Positions 33,818 to 42,914 of a DNA stretch of 64,000 nucleotides are shown here, piece after piece; the first letter of the stretch is position 1, and the number at the start of each line of letters is the position of its first letter. The translations under genes were made by a program, and so were the position numbers. Where the stretch lies: the NCBI GenBank assembly GCA_900471605.1, contig UCEY01000009.1, positions 285,559 to 349,558 on the forward strand, written 5' to 3'. The notes below the pieces were generated by a model. That model ran no database searches. It was not told the DNA's origin and saw only the letters and a list, made by a program, of their open reading frames with translations. The stretch comes from Hyphomicrobiales bacterium. Lineage in GTDB: Bacteria; Pseudomonadota; Alphaproteobacteria; Rhizobiales; Rhizobiaceae.

Positions 33818-35515
33818 TCACCCGATCAGCGCGAACCTGTCCACGTCCACCATGCCCTTGTCCGAGATCTTCAGGTGGGGGATGACGGGCAGCGGCAGGA
33901 AGGCGACCTGGAGGAAGGGTTCCTGGAGCGTCGTGCCGAGCGCGTAGGCGGCCTGGCGGAGGTGGTGGAGGGTGTCGCGGACCACTTCGTAGGGCTCGAG
34001 GCTCATCAGGCCGGCGACGGGCAGCGCGATTTCGCCGGTGACCTTGCCGTCTTCCACCACGACGAAGCCGCCGTGGATCTCGCCCAAGCGGTTGGCGGCC
34101 ATTGCCATGTCGTCCTCGCTGACGCCGACGACGCAGATATTGTGGCTGTCATGGCCGACCGTCGAGGCGATCGCGCCCTTCTTCAATCCGAAACCCTGGA
34201 CGAAACCGTTGGCATGGTTGCCGTTCTTGCCGTGCCGTTCGATGACCGCGACCTTGATGATATCGCGGGCAAGATCGAGGCCGGTCTGGTTGCCGGTCGC
34301 GGGCAGGCGGTACCGGCGGTGTTCGGTGATGATCTTTCCCGGCATCACACCGATCACCGGCGTTTCGCCTTCGGTTGCCGGAACGCCGAAATGCATGGCT
34401 TGCACCGGACGCGCCCTGACGCTGTCGAGCCCGACCGGGGCGACGGGTTTGCGGGTGGCGAAGAGTTCGTCTGTGACCTTGCGGCCGGCCGAGAAGACCA
34501 TGTCTGCCTTGCAGTTTTCGAGGCTGTCGATGACGACGAGGTCGGCCCGCCAGCCGGGAGCGACGAGGCCGCGATCGCGCAGACCGAAGGCTTTTGCCGC
34601 GGAAATCGAGGCGGCGCGGTAGACGGCGAGCGGTTCGACGCCGTTGGCGATCGCAGTGCGGATCATGTAGTCGAGATGCCCCTGTTCGGCGATGTCGAGC
34701 GGGTTGCGGTCGTCGGTGCAGAGCGCGAGATAGGATGAAAGGCGTTCGGTGAGGAGCGGCATCAGGGCTGCCAAGTCCTTGGAGACCGAGCCTTCGCGCA
34801 CCAGGATATGCATGCCCTTGCGGATCTTTTCGAGCGCCTCTTCGGCGGTGGTGCATTCGTGTTCGGTGCGGATGCCGGCCGCGAGGTAGCCGTTGAGGTC
34901 GTTGCCCCGCAGCAGCGGCGCGTGGCCATCGATATGGTCGCCATAGAAGGCGTCGAGCTTGGCGAGGCAGACCGGGTCCTTGTGAATGACGCCCGGGAAA
35001 TTCATGAATTCGGCAAGGCCTATGACCTTGGGATGGTCGCGGAAGGGCAGCAGTTTTTCGATCGGCAGATCGGCGCCGGCCGTCTCCAGATGGGTAGCGG
35101 GCACGCAGGAGGAGAGCTGGACGCGGATATCCATGATCGTTTCCAGCGAGGAATCCAGGAAGAACTGTATGCCCTCGGTGCCGAGCACATTGGCGATCTC
35201 GTGGGGATCGCAGATCGCGGTCGTGACGCCATAGGGCAACACGCAGCGATCGAATTCGTGCGGCGTCACCAGCGACGATTCGATGTGCAGATGCGTATCG
35301 ATGAAGCCCGGCACGACGATCCTGCCGGAAATGTCGATCTCGGTCCGGCCGGTGTAGGTCCCGCAGGTGCCGACGATGCGATCACCTGAGATGGCGATGT
35401 CGGAAGCGACCAGTTCGCCGGTGACGAGATCGAAGAATTGTCCGCCCTTCAGCACGATATCGGCGGGCTCGCGGCCGGTGCCCTGGTCGATGAGGGTTTC
35501 GAGACGGGTGGTCAT
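33818..35515 (-). CDS. ade: Adenine deaminase
   Basis: Amidohydrolase converting adenine to hypoxanthine in the cytoplasm (565 aa, usual length). [11 protein letters not shown] is the metal-binding HxH with the Ade-specific [12 protein letters not shown] and [19 protein letters not shown] carry further ligands, and [10 protein letters not shown] the catalytic Asp. The C-terminal half ([12 protein letters not shown] through [25 protein letters not shown]) is the adenine-deaminase-specific domain. GGAG five bases before 35515 decides the start. Its product feeds xanthine dehydrogenase, encoded elsewhere in this window. Confidence 0.96.
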   Translation of the reverse strand: MTTRLETLIDQGTGREPADIVLKGGQFFDLVTGELVASDIAISGDRIVGTCGTYTGRTEIDISGRIVVPGFIDTHLHIESSLVTPHEFDRCVLPYGVTTAICDPHEIANVLGTEGIQFFLDSSLETIMDIRVQLSSCVPATHLETAGADLPIEKLLPFRDHPKVIGLAEFMNFPGVIHKDPVCLAKLDAFYGDHIDGHAPLLRGNDLNGYLAAGIRTEHECTTAEEALEKIRKGMHILVREGSVSKDLAALMPLLTERLSSYLALCTDDRNPLDIAEQGHLDYMIRTAIANGVEPLAVYRAASISAAKAFGLRDRGLVAPGWRADLVVIDSLENCKADMVFSAGRKVTDELFATRKPVAPVGLDSVRARPVQAMHFGVPATEGETPVIGVMPGKIITEHRRYRLPATGNQTGLDLARDIIKVAVIERHGKNGNHANGFVQGFGLKKGAIASTVGHDSHNICVVGVSEDDMAMAANRLGEIHGGFVVVEDGKVTGEIALPVAGLMSLEPYEVVRDTLHHLRQAAYALGTTLQEPFLQVAFLPLPVIPHLKISDKGMVDVDRFALIG

Positions 35516-35735
35516 GGCAGGCTCCGATTCCGTTTGCACCATTCTAGCGGGGTGCCCGCGACAAGGGAAATACGGCAAGGGAAAAACGAAGGTGCATGCG
35601 GGGGTGGCAAATCCGCCGTCCCTCACCCCTGAGTTATGCTGCTGATGCATTCCACCTGAAATTGCTTTGTCAAACTGGCGTTACAACTCGACGCTATTGA
35701 GGGATAGAGTGGATGCTCACGGGATGGAGGACACT

Positions 35736-37025
35736 ATGGATATCTATCAGCAGATCTGGGATGCGGACCAGGCGGGAAACGGCGTGCAGCCGATCCTGCC
35801 CGGGCAGGCGGGCGATGCGGCGCGGGGGTCGGTGACGGTCGTCGCGAGAGCCGACGTGGGCGAGGACACGAAAATCCTCCGCGACGTCACCATTCCCGCG
35901 TCCAAACAGCTGACCTATGATCGGGTGCTGAAACTGTTCGACAATTATGCGCTGGACGAACAGGACACCGAGGTCGAAACTCCCGAGGAGCGCGAGGAGG
36001 TCCACGATCTGCTGGAGGCGGTCATCGACACGCCGCCGATGCAGGTGGCGCGGGATTACGTCGCCACCGCTACGGGAACGGCGATTTCCCGCGATCGCTG
36101 GTACGGGGTGCTGCTGGAGCATTGGTTCCGCACTTTCTCGCAGGGCGGCGACCCGGCGCTCAGCGGTTTCGAACACGTCTTTGTCGGCGAACAGGAAGGT
36201 CCGAAGGTTCAGGGCTATCACTTCTGGTACAAATATTACCTCGACGACGGGCTTGCCACGACGTTCGACCGCAATACCTTCCCCGGCTTCGACGACGACC
36301 GGATCGCCTATGTGCGCGGTCTCTACCAGAACGGCCAGGAGAGGTTCCCGGAATCCGTCACCATTTCCTACAAATGGCGGGCACCGGACTATTCCCGCTG
36401 GACCCCGGGCGACAATCCCTCGGGCGTCATCCGCCCCCTCACCAAACCGACCGGCGGCTTTTTCGTCGGCTGCAGCGTCGAGGGCCTGATGGCGATCGGC
36501 TCGGTCCGCGCCCATCTCGGGGCACGGGCGCCGAAGGAGGCGGCGATCAATGGGGGGCGCTATGATCTCAAGGTGTTCCGCAGCGCCAACGACCAAAATA
36601 TCCGCACCTTCTATCCGGTCTATCTCGGCCCCGCCGAGGGCGGCGTGGTGCCCGGTCCGGTGGTGACGCCGACAGAGCCGGGCCGGCCGCCGATCATCGG
36701 CAGCCCGATCCGCATCCTGGCCGCGCTGGTCAATCCGGCCGGCGAAGACGAGGGCAAGGAAACGGTGACGCTGATCAATACCGGCACGGCGCGAGAGCGT
36801 CTTGAAGGATGGCTGCTGGTCGACAAGATGGGGCATCGCTATTCCGTCAACGACGTGGCGCTCGATCCCGGCGTGGCGACGACCGTTCTCCTGCCCCGCA
36901 ACTCGATCCAGCTTTCCAACCAGGGCGGCGAGATCCGGCTGGTCAATCGGGATGGCCACACGGCCCACCTGGTGACCTATTCCAAGGCGCAGGCCCGCGA
37001 TCAGGGGCGCACGATCGTCTTCTAA
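35736..37025 (+). CDS. XendoU (EndoU) endoribonuclease fused to a lamin-tail domain
   Basis: A 429-aa protein. Residues 5-298 align in order with the eukaryotic-type XendoU/EndoU fold: IWDADQAG, KLFDNYALDE, EVETPEEREEVHDLLEAVIDTPPM, then GFEHVFVGE with H147, GYHFWYKYY with H162, and KPTGGFFVG with K237, giving the His-His-Lys catalytic set; TFYPVY (291-296) supplies the C-terminal Tyr. H147-H162 spacing (15) equals that in EndoU nucleases; an insertion (about 214-236) precedes the Lys. After a Pro-rich linker (303-324), residues 325-429 look like a lamin-tail (LTD) beta domain. No signal peptide or toxin-delivery domain. GGAGG before 35736 sets the start. First of three genes. Confidence 0.85.
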   Translation: MDIYQQIWDADQAGNGVQPILPGQAGDAARGSVTVVARADVGEDTKILRDVTIPASKQLTYDRVLKLFDNYALDEQDTEVETPEEREEVHDLLEAVIDTPPMQVARDYVATATGTAISRDRWYGVLLEHWFRTFSQGGDPALSGFEHVFVGEQEGPKVQGYHFWYKYYLDDGLATTFDRNTFPGFDDDRIAYVRGLYQNGQERFPESVTISYKWRAPDYSRWTPGDNPSGVIRPLTKPTGGFFVGCSVEGLMAIGSVRAHLGARAPKEAAINGGRYDLKVFRSANDQNIRTFYPVYLGPAEGGVVPGPVVTPTEPGRPPIIGSPIRILAALVNPAGEDEGKETVTLINTGTARERLEGWLLVDKMGHRYSVNDVALDPGVATTVLLPRNSIQLSNQGGEIRLVNRDGHTAHLVTYSKAQARDQGRTIVF

Positions 37026-37040
37026 TCAAGGGGGAGGACC

Positions 37041-37646
37041 ATGGCGGGCGAGCGTCTCCAGCAACTCCTCGACAAGGCGTTGGCGACGCTCTCCGTCGAT
37101 GCTTCGCAGCAGGCCCGGCAGCGGCTGGAAGCGCGATTGCGGGAGCTTTCCGCCGAACTCTTCCTCGAATGGGTGACCGGGGAGCGGCGGTTCGAAAGCC
37201 AGACCCAGCAGACGGAACACTGGATCGCCCGTTTCTACGAGGAGATCTTTCCCGACGAACAGCCGGTCGGCACGGTCCTCTACGAACGGTTCGGCCTTCC
37301 CCTGCCGCGGGCGAACTATATCGCCCGGCTTCTGCGCACCCGGCGGGCGGCGCAGTGGCGCGATGCTGCGCGCCAGGAGCTGATGACGATGCTTAAGGCC
37401 TGCCGCGAAAAGGCGAAGACGGCGAGCGCCACGGGGCAGGGCATATTCGAAATCGACATCAGCCTTTCGGCAGGGGCAGCCGACGAGCTGAGGGTACAGT
37501 TCGACCGGTATTGCGCCGCGGTGCCGCCGGAAAAGCGACCGCGGCCGCCGAAGGCCAAACCGTCATTGGGGACGACGCGCTGGTTCGGCGTACCGGCGGA
37601 TACCGTGCTGCTGCTTCTCGATTTTCCGAACAAGGGGGACAAGTGA
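37041..37646 (+). CDS. Unrecognised helical protein of the EndoU operon
   Basis: A 201-aa soluble protein, no family recognised. Residues 1-45 and 53-70 are strongly helical and charged (LEARLRELSAELFLEW, TEHWIARFYEEIF); 75-125 are basic and helical; 135-160 contain FEIDISLSAGAADELRVQFDRYC; a Pro/Lys-rich stretch (162-175) leads to a hydrophobic end TRWFGVPADTVLLLLDF. It starts 16 bases after the EndoU stop behind GGGGGAGG and its stop shares a base with the next start (TGATG). Position suggests a dedicated partner, regulator or immunity factor. Confidence 0.75.
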   Translation: MAGERLQQLLDKALATLSVDASQQARQRLEARLRELSAELFLEWVTGERRFESQTQQTEHWIARFYEEIFPDEQPVGTVLYERFGLPLPRANYIARLLRTRRAAQWRDAARQELMTMLKACREKAKTASATGQGIFEIDISLSAGAADELRVQFDRYCAAVPPEKRPRPPKAKPSLGTTRWFGVPADTVLLLLDFPNKGDK

Positions 37647-38056
37647 TGAATCTCGTCGGACTGATGCTCAGCCTTGCCGGCCTGGTCGGCAGCTTCTTCA
37701 ACATCCAGCTCAGCCAGTGGCTGCGCGACCTGATGGCGCTCAGGCAGAAGGTCGAGCTCAACCAGCTGCATGCCAACGAGGCCCAGCAGAAGGCGATCGT
37801 CGAGTGCCGCATCGAGTTCCGCAAGCTCTCGAACAACGACACCTATATCATCAATTTCGCCGTCCTCGCCTTCGTCGTCTTCGTGCTCGTCAACGGATTG
37901 CTGATGGCCTCGACCTCGTCCGCCGACGCGCTTTATCCCTATGTGATGACGGCCCTGGTGGTGTTCCTGATCTTTTTCGTCGCGATGTCGCTCTGGCTTT
38001 TCTCGCGCGGCAACGAAACGGCGAAGTCGATCAGGAAGGTGCTCGACGGGATCTGA
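37646..38056 (+). CDS. Small membrane protein of the EndoU operon
   Basis: A 136-aa protein with a hydrophobic N-terminus (residues 2-18), an amphipathic helical region rich in Gln and charge (24-60), two clear membrane helices at about 66-88 and 98-119, and a short basic tail. No family recognised. Its ATG overlaps the preceding TGA (TGATG), indicating translational coupling. It may anchor the EndoU complex at the inner membrane or act as a membrane effector. Confidence 0.75.
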   Translation: MNLVGLMLSLAGLVGSFFNIQLSQWLRDLMALRQKVELNQLHANEAQQKAIVECRIEFRKLSNNDTYIINFAVLAFVVFVLVNGLLMASTSSADALYPYVMTALVVFLIFFVAMSLWLFSRGNETAKSIRKVLDGI

Positions 38057-38135
38057 AACCGGTCCTCGAAGAAAGATGGGCGCCCGCAGGCGCCCATCGC
38101 GAATATCGGTGTTATCGAGCGTCGGGCTGCCGATG

Positions 38136-39242
38136 TCACTCGGCGGCGACGATCTTGCCGTCTTCCCACTTGAACAGCGAGAAGCTCTGCGAGGTGAGGT
38201 CGCCCGTCTTGCCATAGGTGAGCTTGCCGATGGCGGTGGCGATCGGCTCGCCGGACTTGATGGCGGCGGCGACCGCTTCCGTATCCTCGGCGCTCTTTGC
38301 CTTTTCGATGCCGGCCTTGATGACTTCGACGGCGGCATAGGCGTTCAGCGTGAAGGCTTCGGCGGGGATCTTGCGGGCGGCGAGCGCTTCGGCGGCAGCC
38401 TTGGAGTCCGGGCTCTTGGTCGCGTCGGAAGCGTTTGTGAAGATCGTGCCGGCCGCGGCCTTGGTGCCGATGTTCCAGTATTCGCTGTTCGACAGGCCGT
38501 CGCCGCCGATGATCGTCGCCTTGACGCCGAGATCGGCGAGCTGGCGGGCGAGCAGGCCGCCTTCCGGATGGTAGCCGCCGAAATAGATGACTTCGACATT
38601 CTGCGACTTCAGGCGGGTGGTGAGCGCGCTGAAATCCTTGTCGCCCGGGGTGACGGCGTCGTCGAGCACTTCCTTGACGCCGCCGGCATTCAGCGCGGCC
38701 TTGAAGGCGTCGGCGAGGCCTTTACCATAGGCGCCCTTGTCGTTGATGATCGCGACCTTCTTGTCCTTGAGGGTCTTCAGGACGTAGTTGGCGGCGACCA
38801 CGGCCTGCTGGTCGTCGCGGCCGCAGGTGCGGAACACGTTGGTGAGGCCGCGGGTGGTGAGGGCAGGGGTGGTCGCGGTGGGGGTGACCATCAGCACGCC
38901 GTTTTCAGCCAGAGCATCGGAGGCCGGCATGGCGACGCCCGAGGTGACCGGGCCGACCACGAAGCGGATGCCTTCGCCGACCAGCTGGTTGGCGGCGGAA
39001 ACGCCCTGCTTGGGCTCGGCTGCGTCGTCGGCCGCCTTCAGGACGACCTTCTCGCCCAGAATGCCGCCCTTCTTGTTGATTTCGGCAATGGCGGTCTCGG
39101 CGCCGTTCTTGACCTGGTCACCATAGGCGGCGACGGGGCCGGTGAGCGGCGCGATCAGGCCGATGACGATATCGGCATGGGCAAGCGATGCGAAGGTCAG
39201 GGAAACGAGCGCAGTTGCGCCCAAAAGCGTCTTGAGGTTCAT
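38136..39242 (-). CDS. Branched-chain amino acid ABC transporter substrate-binding protein
   Basis: A 368-aa periplasmic binding protein of the Leu/Ile/Val (LivK, Peripla_BP_6) class. Signal peptide residues 1-22 ([17 protein letters not shown]). Typical segments are [73 protein letters not shown] and [17 protein letters not shown] before 39242 sets the start. No permease or ATPase genes are adjacent, so it must work with a Liv system encoded elsewhere. Confidence 0.94.
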   Translation of the reverse strand: MNLKTLLGATALVSLTFASLAHADIVIGLIAPLTGPVAAYGDQVKNGAETAIAEINKKGGILGEKVVLKAADDAAEPKQGVSAANQLVGEGIRFVVGPVTSGVAMPASDALAENGVLMVTPTATTPALTTRGLTNVFRTCGRDDQQAVVAANYVLKTLKDKKVAIINDKGAYGKGLADAFKAALNAGGVKEVLDDAVTPGDKDFSALTTRLKSQNVEVIYFGGYHPEGGLLARQLADLGVKATIIGGDGLSNSEYWNIGTKAAAGTIFTNASDATKSPDSKAAAEALAARKIPAEAFTLNAYAAVEVIKAGIEKAKSAEDTEAVAAAIKSGEPIATAIGKLTYGKTGDLTSQSFSLFKWEDGKIVAAE

Positions 39243-39498
39243 TTTGGTCTCCTTGGGTGGGGGCTTCAACCCCGCGGTGAACGCCGCATCTCGTCTTCCG
39301 TCTTCGATGTCGCGCCTGGCGCGGTCGTGCCAAGGACGGGAGGCGATGTGGTCGATACCGTGCCGAGCCATTTTTGGCTTTCGGCTGCCGGCAGCCAATT
39401 CTGTATGAATTGCCGCGGGATTCCGCAAGAAGATAACAAGACCGGGCTCAGTTTTGTGATTTTTACGAAAAACTGCCCGGAAAATGCAGGAGTTCGCC

Positions 39499-39516
39499 CC
39501 GGATTCGCGAATCCGG
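39499..39516. terminator. Palindrome downstream of the OhrR-like gene
   Basis: CCGGATTCGCGAATCCGG is a perfect 18-base palindrome, flanked by further GC pairing. It lies 28 bases past the stop of the leftward OhrR-like gene. No T-run follows. The rest of the gap to 39242 shows no gene and would hold the promoter of the binding-protein gene. Confidence 0.4.
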
Positions 39517-39543
39517 CCGGGGCAGTCGGCAGGCCGCGAAATC

Positions 39544-39984
39544 TTACGCCTTCTGCTCCAGAGCGCCGAGGAAGGCCTGCACCTGCCGGTTGAAGGCCTG
39601 GAATTCCTTAGGGGTCATGCCGGACCGCTCCATCAGGGTGTCACCGAGGCATTTGCTGCGCGCGATCAGGGCGTGGCCCGCGTCGGTCAGCCAGACATGC
39701 ACCTGGCGTTCGTCCGTCTTGCTGCGCTGGCGCTCAAGAAGGCCCGCCTGTTCGAGCCGCTTTACCGGCGGGGTGATGGTGCTCGATTCCAGCGCCAGCC
39801 GGTCGGCGATCGTGCCGACCGTCGAGCCGTCCTGTTCGCCGAGCACGCTCAGCACCAGATATTGCGGATAGGTGATGCCCATCTCGTCGAGCATCGGCTT
39901 GTAGGCGCGGTTGATGGCGATATTGGCCGTGTAGAGCGAAAAGCACAGCTGATCGTCAAGCGGCGGAAGGGGGGAGGCGGACAT
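39544..39984 (-). CDS. MarR-family regulator, OhrR-like
   Basis: A 146-aa winged-helix repressor. [36 protein letters not shown] matches the OhrR subgroup, with C14 at the position of the reactive peroxide-sensing cysteine. The DNA-binding wing is [43 protein letters not shown]. The start at 39984 is inferred from the OhrR N-terminus. It is divergent from an alpha/beta hydrolase rather than an ohr gene, and the shared promoter holds two matching palindromes. Confidence 0.9.
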   Translation of the reverse strand: MSASPLPPLDDQLCFSLYTANIAINRAYKPMLDEMGITYPQYLVLSVLGEQDGSTVGTIADRLALESSTITPPVKRLEQAGLLERQRSKTDERQVHVWLTDAGHALIARSKCLGDTLMERSGMTPKEFQAFNRQVQAFLGALEQKA

Positions 39985-40032
39985 GCTGGCTCCGGGGCTG
40001 TTCCAGGTTCGTGGGGATGTAGATAGCATAAA

Positions 40033-40107
40033 TTTGTTATCGCGATAAATATTTTTGTAGACGGCATTAGGGAATGTCGTTATGCATATGTTTATCGCGA
40101 TAACAAA
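40033..40107. promoter_or_regulatory. Twin palindromic operators of the OhrR-like regulator
   Basis: TTTGTTATCGCGATAAA (40033-40049) and TTTATCGCGATAACAAA (40091-40107) are exact reverse complements of each other; each has the 12-base palindrome TTATCGCGATAA. Their centres are 55 bases apart. A further half copy (GCGCGATAAC) is at 40124-40133. They lie between the divergent regulator (39984) and hydrolase (40267) starts. Confidence 0.65.
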
Positions 40108-40266
40108 TATCGAGGTATGAAAAGCGCGATAACCCGAAAAGTGTGGTTCAACGGAACGACACGCAACGGTACTATGAATGCCTGGCACGGCCCCCGCCTG
40201 TTTTGGCCGCGCTCGACATTCATGTCTCAGTCATTCGAAAATCGGTTTCAAAAGGACAAGAGGACT

Positions 40267-41106
40267 ATGACCAGCAATTTCATCACCACCAGGGACGGCA
40301 CGCAGATCTTCTACAAGGACTGGGGTTCGAAGGATGCCCAGCCGGTCGTCTTCCATCACGGCTGGCCGCTTTCGGCCGACGACTGGGACGCCCAGATGCT
40401 GTTTTTCCTGCATCAGGGTTTTCGCGTCATCGCCCATGACCGCCGCGGTCACGGCCGCTCCAGCCAGACCGAGACCGGCAACGAAATGAACACCTATGCC
40501 TCCGATGTCGCGGAGCTTGCCGCCCATCTCGACCTGAAGAATGCCATCCATGTCGGCCATTCGACCGGCGGCGGCGAAGTCGCCCGCTACGTCGCGCAAT
40601 ATGGCGGTGGCGGCCGAGTGGCGAAGGCGGTGCTGATGGGCGCCGTGCCGCCGATCATGGTCAAGTCGGAGAAGAACCCCGGTGGCCTGCCGATCGAAGT
40701 CTTCGACGGTTTTCGTGCATCTCTCGCCGCCAACCGCGCGCAATTCTTCCGCGACGTGCCGGCCGGCCCGTTCTATGGCTTCAACCGTCCGGGCGCCGAG
40801 GTTTCCGAAGGCGTGATCCAGAACTGGTGGCGGCAGGGCATGATGGGCGGCACCAAGGCCCATTACGATTGCATCAAGGCCTTTTCCGAAACCGATTTCA
40901 CCGAGGACCTGAAGGCGATCGACGTGCCGGTTCTCGTTTTGCATGGCGACGACGACCAGATCGTGCCGATCGCCGACTCGGCGCTGCTTGCCGTGAAGCT
41001 TTTGAAGAACGGCACGCTGAAGGTCTATGAAGGCCTGCCGCACGGAATGGCAACGACCCATGCGGACGTGATCAACGCCGACCTGCTGGCCTTCTTCAAG
41101 GGCTGA
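40267..41106 (+). CDS. Alpha/beta hydrolase, non-haem haloperoxidase/esterase type
   Basis: A 279-aa alpha/beta hydrolase close to cofactor-free haloperoxidases and arylesterases. Catalytic triad: S99 in GHSTG (97-101), Asp in HGDDDQIVP (about 227-234) and H259 in LPHGM; the oxyanion HGWPLS is at 31-36. [19 protein letters not shown] is typical of the group. No signal peptide. GAGG before 40267 sets the start. Probably controlled by the divergent OhrR-like repressor, which would make it peroxide- or electrophile-inducible. Confidence 0.92.
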   Translation: MTSNFITTRDGTQIFYKDWGSKDAQPVVFHHGWPLSADDWDAQMLFFLHQGFRVIAHDRRGHGRSSQTETGNEMNTYASDVAELAAHLDLKNAIHVGHSTGGGEVARYVAQYGGGGRVAKAVLMGAVPPIMVKSEKNPGGLPIEVFDGFRASLAANRAQFFRDVPAGPFYGFNRPGAEVSEGVIQNWWRQGMMGGTKAHYDCIKAFSETDFTEDLKAIDVPVLVLHGDDDQIVPIADSALLAVKLLKNGTLKVYEGLPHGMATTHADVINADLLAFFKG

Positions 41107-41138
41107 GGCCGCCCTATACGCAGATCCCGACGTGAATG

Positions 41139-41173
41139 GCAGCACCGCCTCGTGGCCGATGGGGCGGTGCTGC
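41139..41173 (+). terminator. Rho-independent terminator after the hydrolase gene
   Basis: GCAGCACCGCC (41139-41149) and GGCGGTGCTGC (41163-41173) form a perfect 11-bp stem with a 13-base loop, followed by TGTATTTCTT. It lies between convergent genes. Confidence 0.7.
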
Positions 41174-41209
41174 TGTATTTCTTACTCGCTCTTCCTGCCG
41201 GGTGCCGGA

Positions 41210-42172
41210 TCAGGAAGAACTGCCGATCCTGACATTGCCGCCGCAGAGCACGGTTGCGACGGTGCGTCCGGCGAGGAGCGCCCCGTGGGCGAGCAGGCCG
41301 GCGACGCCGGCGGCTCCCGCTTCCTCGACCACGAGGCCGTAATGGATGCGGCAGAATTCCCGGGCGGCGCCGATTTGCGCCTCGTCCACCTCCCAGACGT
41401 CGTCGACGGTGTCCCTCATGCAGTCCAGGGCGTAGGGAACGCATTCGCGGACGGCGATGCCGTCGGCAGCGGTGGCGGCGGTTTCCGTCGAAACGAGCCT
41501 GCCGCTTTCCCAGGACTGTTTCATCGCCGGCGCTTTGGCGGCGACCACGCCGATGACCCTGCAGCCCGGGGCATTCGCCCTGATCCAGGTGCCTATGCCG
41601 GTGAGCAGGGCGCCGTTGCCGAGCGGCACGACGACGGCATCGAGGGCAATGCCGTCGCGGGCAAGCCGTTCGGTGATCTCGAGCGCAATGGTGCCGGCGC
41701 CCTCGGCGATTTCCCGATGGGCTCCGTCTTCCACGAAGGCATAACCTCGATCCTCCGCATAGGCCCTGGCGGCGGACTTGGCCGCATCGAAATCCTCGCC
41801 GTGCAGGATGACCTCGGCGCCGAGCCGGCGCATGGCGTCGATCTTGGCCGGATTGGCGGTCTTGGCCGAAAAGATGACCACCTTGCGGCCCGCGCTGCGG
41901 CCGGCATAGGCCAGCCCCTGGCCGAAATTGCCGGCGGAGGCGGACACGACGGGCATGTTTCCGGCCGGCTGATTGCGCAGCCACCAATCGGTGCCGCGGC
42001 CCTTGAAGGAGCGGATCGGGTTCAGTGTCTCTACCTTGGCAAAGAGGTTGAGGCCGAGGGCCAGATCGGCCGTCTGCTGCCCGATCAGCGGGCTGTTGGT
42101 GAAACAGGCATCGATGCGGGCGGCAGCGGCCCGGATGCCCTCGGCGGAAGGATGTGGCTGGTTCTTGGTCAT
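41210..42172 (-). CDS. PLP-dependent threonine/serine dehydratase-like enzyme
   Basis: A 320-aa fold-type II PLP enzyme. The Schiff-base Lys is in IRSFKGRGTDWWL near residue 52, SASAGNFGQGLAYAGR (near 75-90) holds the Asn phosphate/substrate loop, VVVPLGNGALLTGIGTW near 170 is the Gly-rich phosphate cup, and LCGGNVR ends the fold. Similar to threonine dehydratases and diaminopropionate/hydroxy-aspartate lyases; substrate unsettled. No ACT domain. It is divergent from an Lrp-type regulator, which suggests amino-acid-responsive control. Confidence 0.87.
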   Translation of the reverse strand: MTKNQPHPSAEGIRAAAARIDACFTNSPLIGQQTADLALGLNLFAKVETLNPIRSFKGRGTDWWLRNQPAGNMPVVSASAGNFGQGLAYAGRSAGRKVVIFSAKTANPAKIDAMRRLGAEVILHGEDFDAAKSAARAYAEDRGYAFVEDGAHREIAEGAGTIALEITERLARDGIALDAVVVPLGNGALLTGIGTWIRANAPGCRVIGVVAAKAPAMKQSWESGRLVSTETAATAADGIAVRECVPYALDCMRDTVDDVWEVDEAQIGAAREFCRIHYGLVVEEAGAAGVAGLLAHGALLAGRTVATVLCGGNVRIGSSS

Positions 42173-42184
42173 GGCGGTAAGATG

Positions 42185-42211
42185 CCAGGGAAACACGGTG
42201 AAATTCCCTGG
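42185..42211. promoter_or_regulatory. Inverted repeat between the dehydratase and Lrp-type genes
   Basis: CCAGGGAA (42185-42192) and TTCCCTGG (42204-42211), a perfect 8-bp inverted repeat with an 11-base spacer, close to the dehydratase start at 42172. Candidate operator for the adjacent Lrp-type regulator. Confidence 0.45.
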
Positions 42212-42269
42212 ATTTTCGGAGATCACGGGTTTATTTCCTGAATGTTGGAGCAAATCGGGAATTTCTTTC

Positions 42270-42731
42270 ATGCCTCTCACCGCAGCCGACCGCGAAATCC
42301 TCAAGCTCATGCAGCAGGATGCGACGATCACGCTCAACGAGCTCGCCCATCGGACGGGCCTTTCGCCCTCTTCGGCGCAACGGCGGCTGCAGAAGCTGAG
42401 GGACGACAAGGTGATCCTGCGCGATGTCTCCATCGTCGATCCGAAGAAGGTCGGTGCAAGCGTCTCGATGCTGGTGGAGGTGGAACTGGAGCGCGACCGC
42501 CCGGAGCTTCTTCCGCCGTTCCTGCGCTGGGTCACGGAGACGCCCGAAGTGCAGGAGGCGTGGGGTACATCCGGCCGCGGCGACTATACGCTCGTGATCA
42601 TGGCACAGTCCGTGGAACATTTCGACACGCTTGCGGACAGGATGATGGAGCGCAATGCCAACATCCGCAAATTTACCACCAGCGTCGTCCTGAAGACGCT
42701 GAAACGGACGCTGGCGGTCACGGTCGAATGA
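42270..42731 (+). CDS. Lrp/AsnC-family transcriptional regulator
   Basis: A 153-aa regulator: helix-turn-helix LKLMQQDATITLNELAHRTGLSPSSAQRRLQKLRDDKVI in the first 50 residues, and a C-terminal RAM effector domain (SVSMLVEVELERDRPELLPPFLRWVTETPEVQEAWGTSGRGDYTLVIMA). Oligomerises and senses amino acids. Divergent from the PLP dehydratase gene with a candidate operator between them. Confidence 0.95.
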   Translation: MPLTAADREILKLMQQDATITLNELAHRTGLSPSSAQRRLQKLRDDKVILRDVSIVDPKKVGASVSMLVEVELERDRPELLPPFLRWVTETPEVQEAWGTSGRGDYTLVIMAQSVEHFDTLADRMMERNANIRKFTTSVVLKTLKRTLAVTVE

Positions 42732-42914
42732 AGAGGTACGGGGCCGCATCGAATGAAAGAGGGCCGTCGAGGCCGTCTTTTTCGCATGTGGGCACGGGGC
42801 AATAATCTCGGATAGTAGACCGTATCCTGGCTTGAAACCACGCGTCACGACCCTAGGTTGGGACGGTCTTCGGCTGCCGGCATGCCTGCCGCCGACCGTG
42901 GGATGGGGTGGTCC

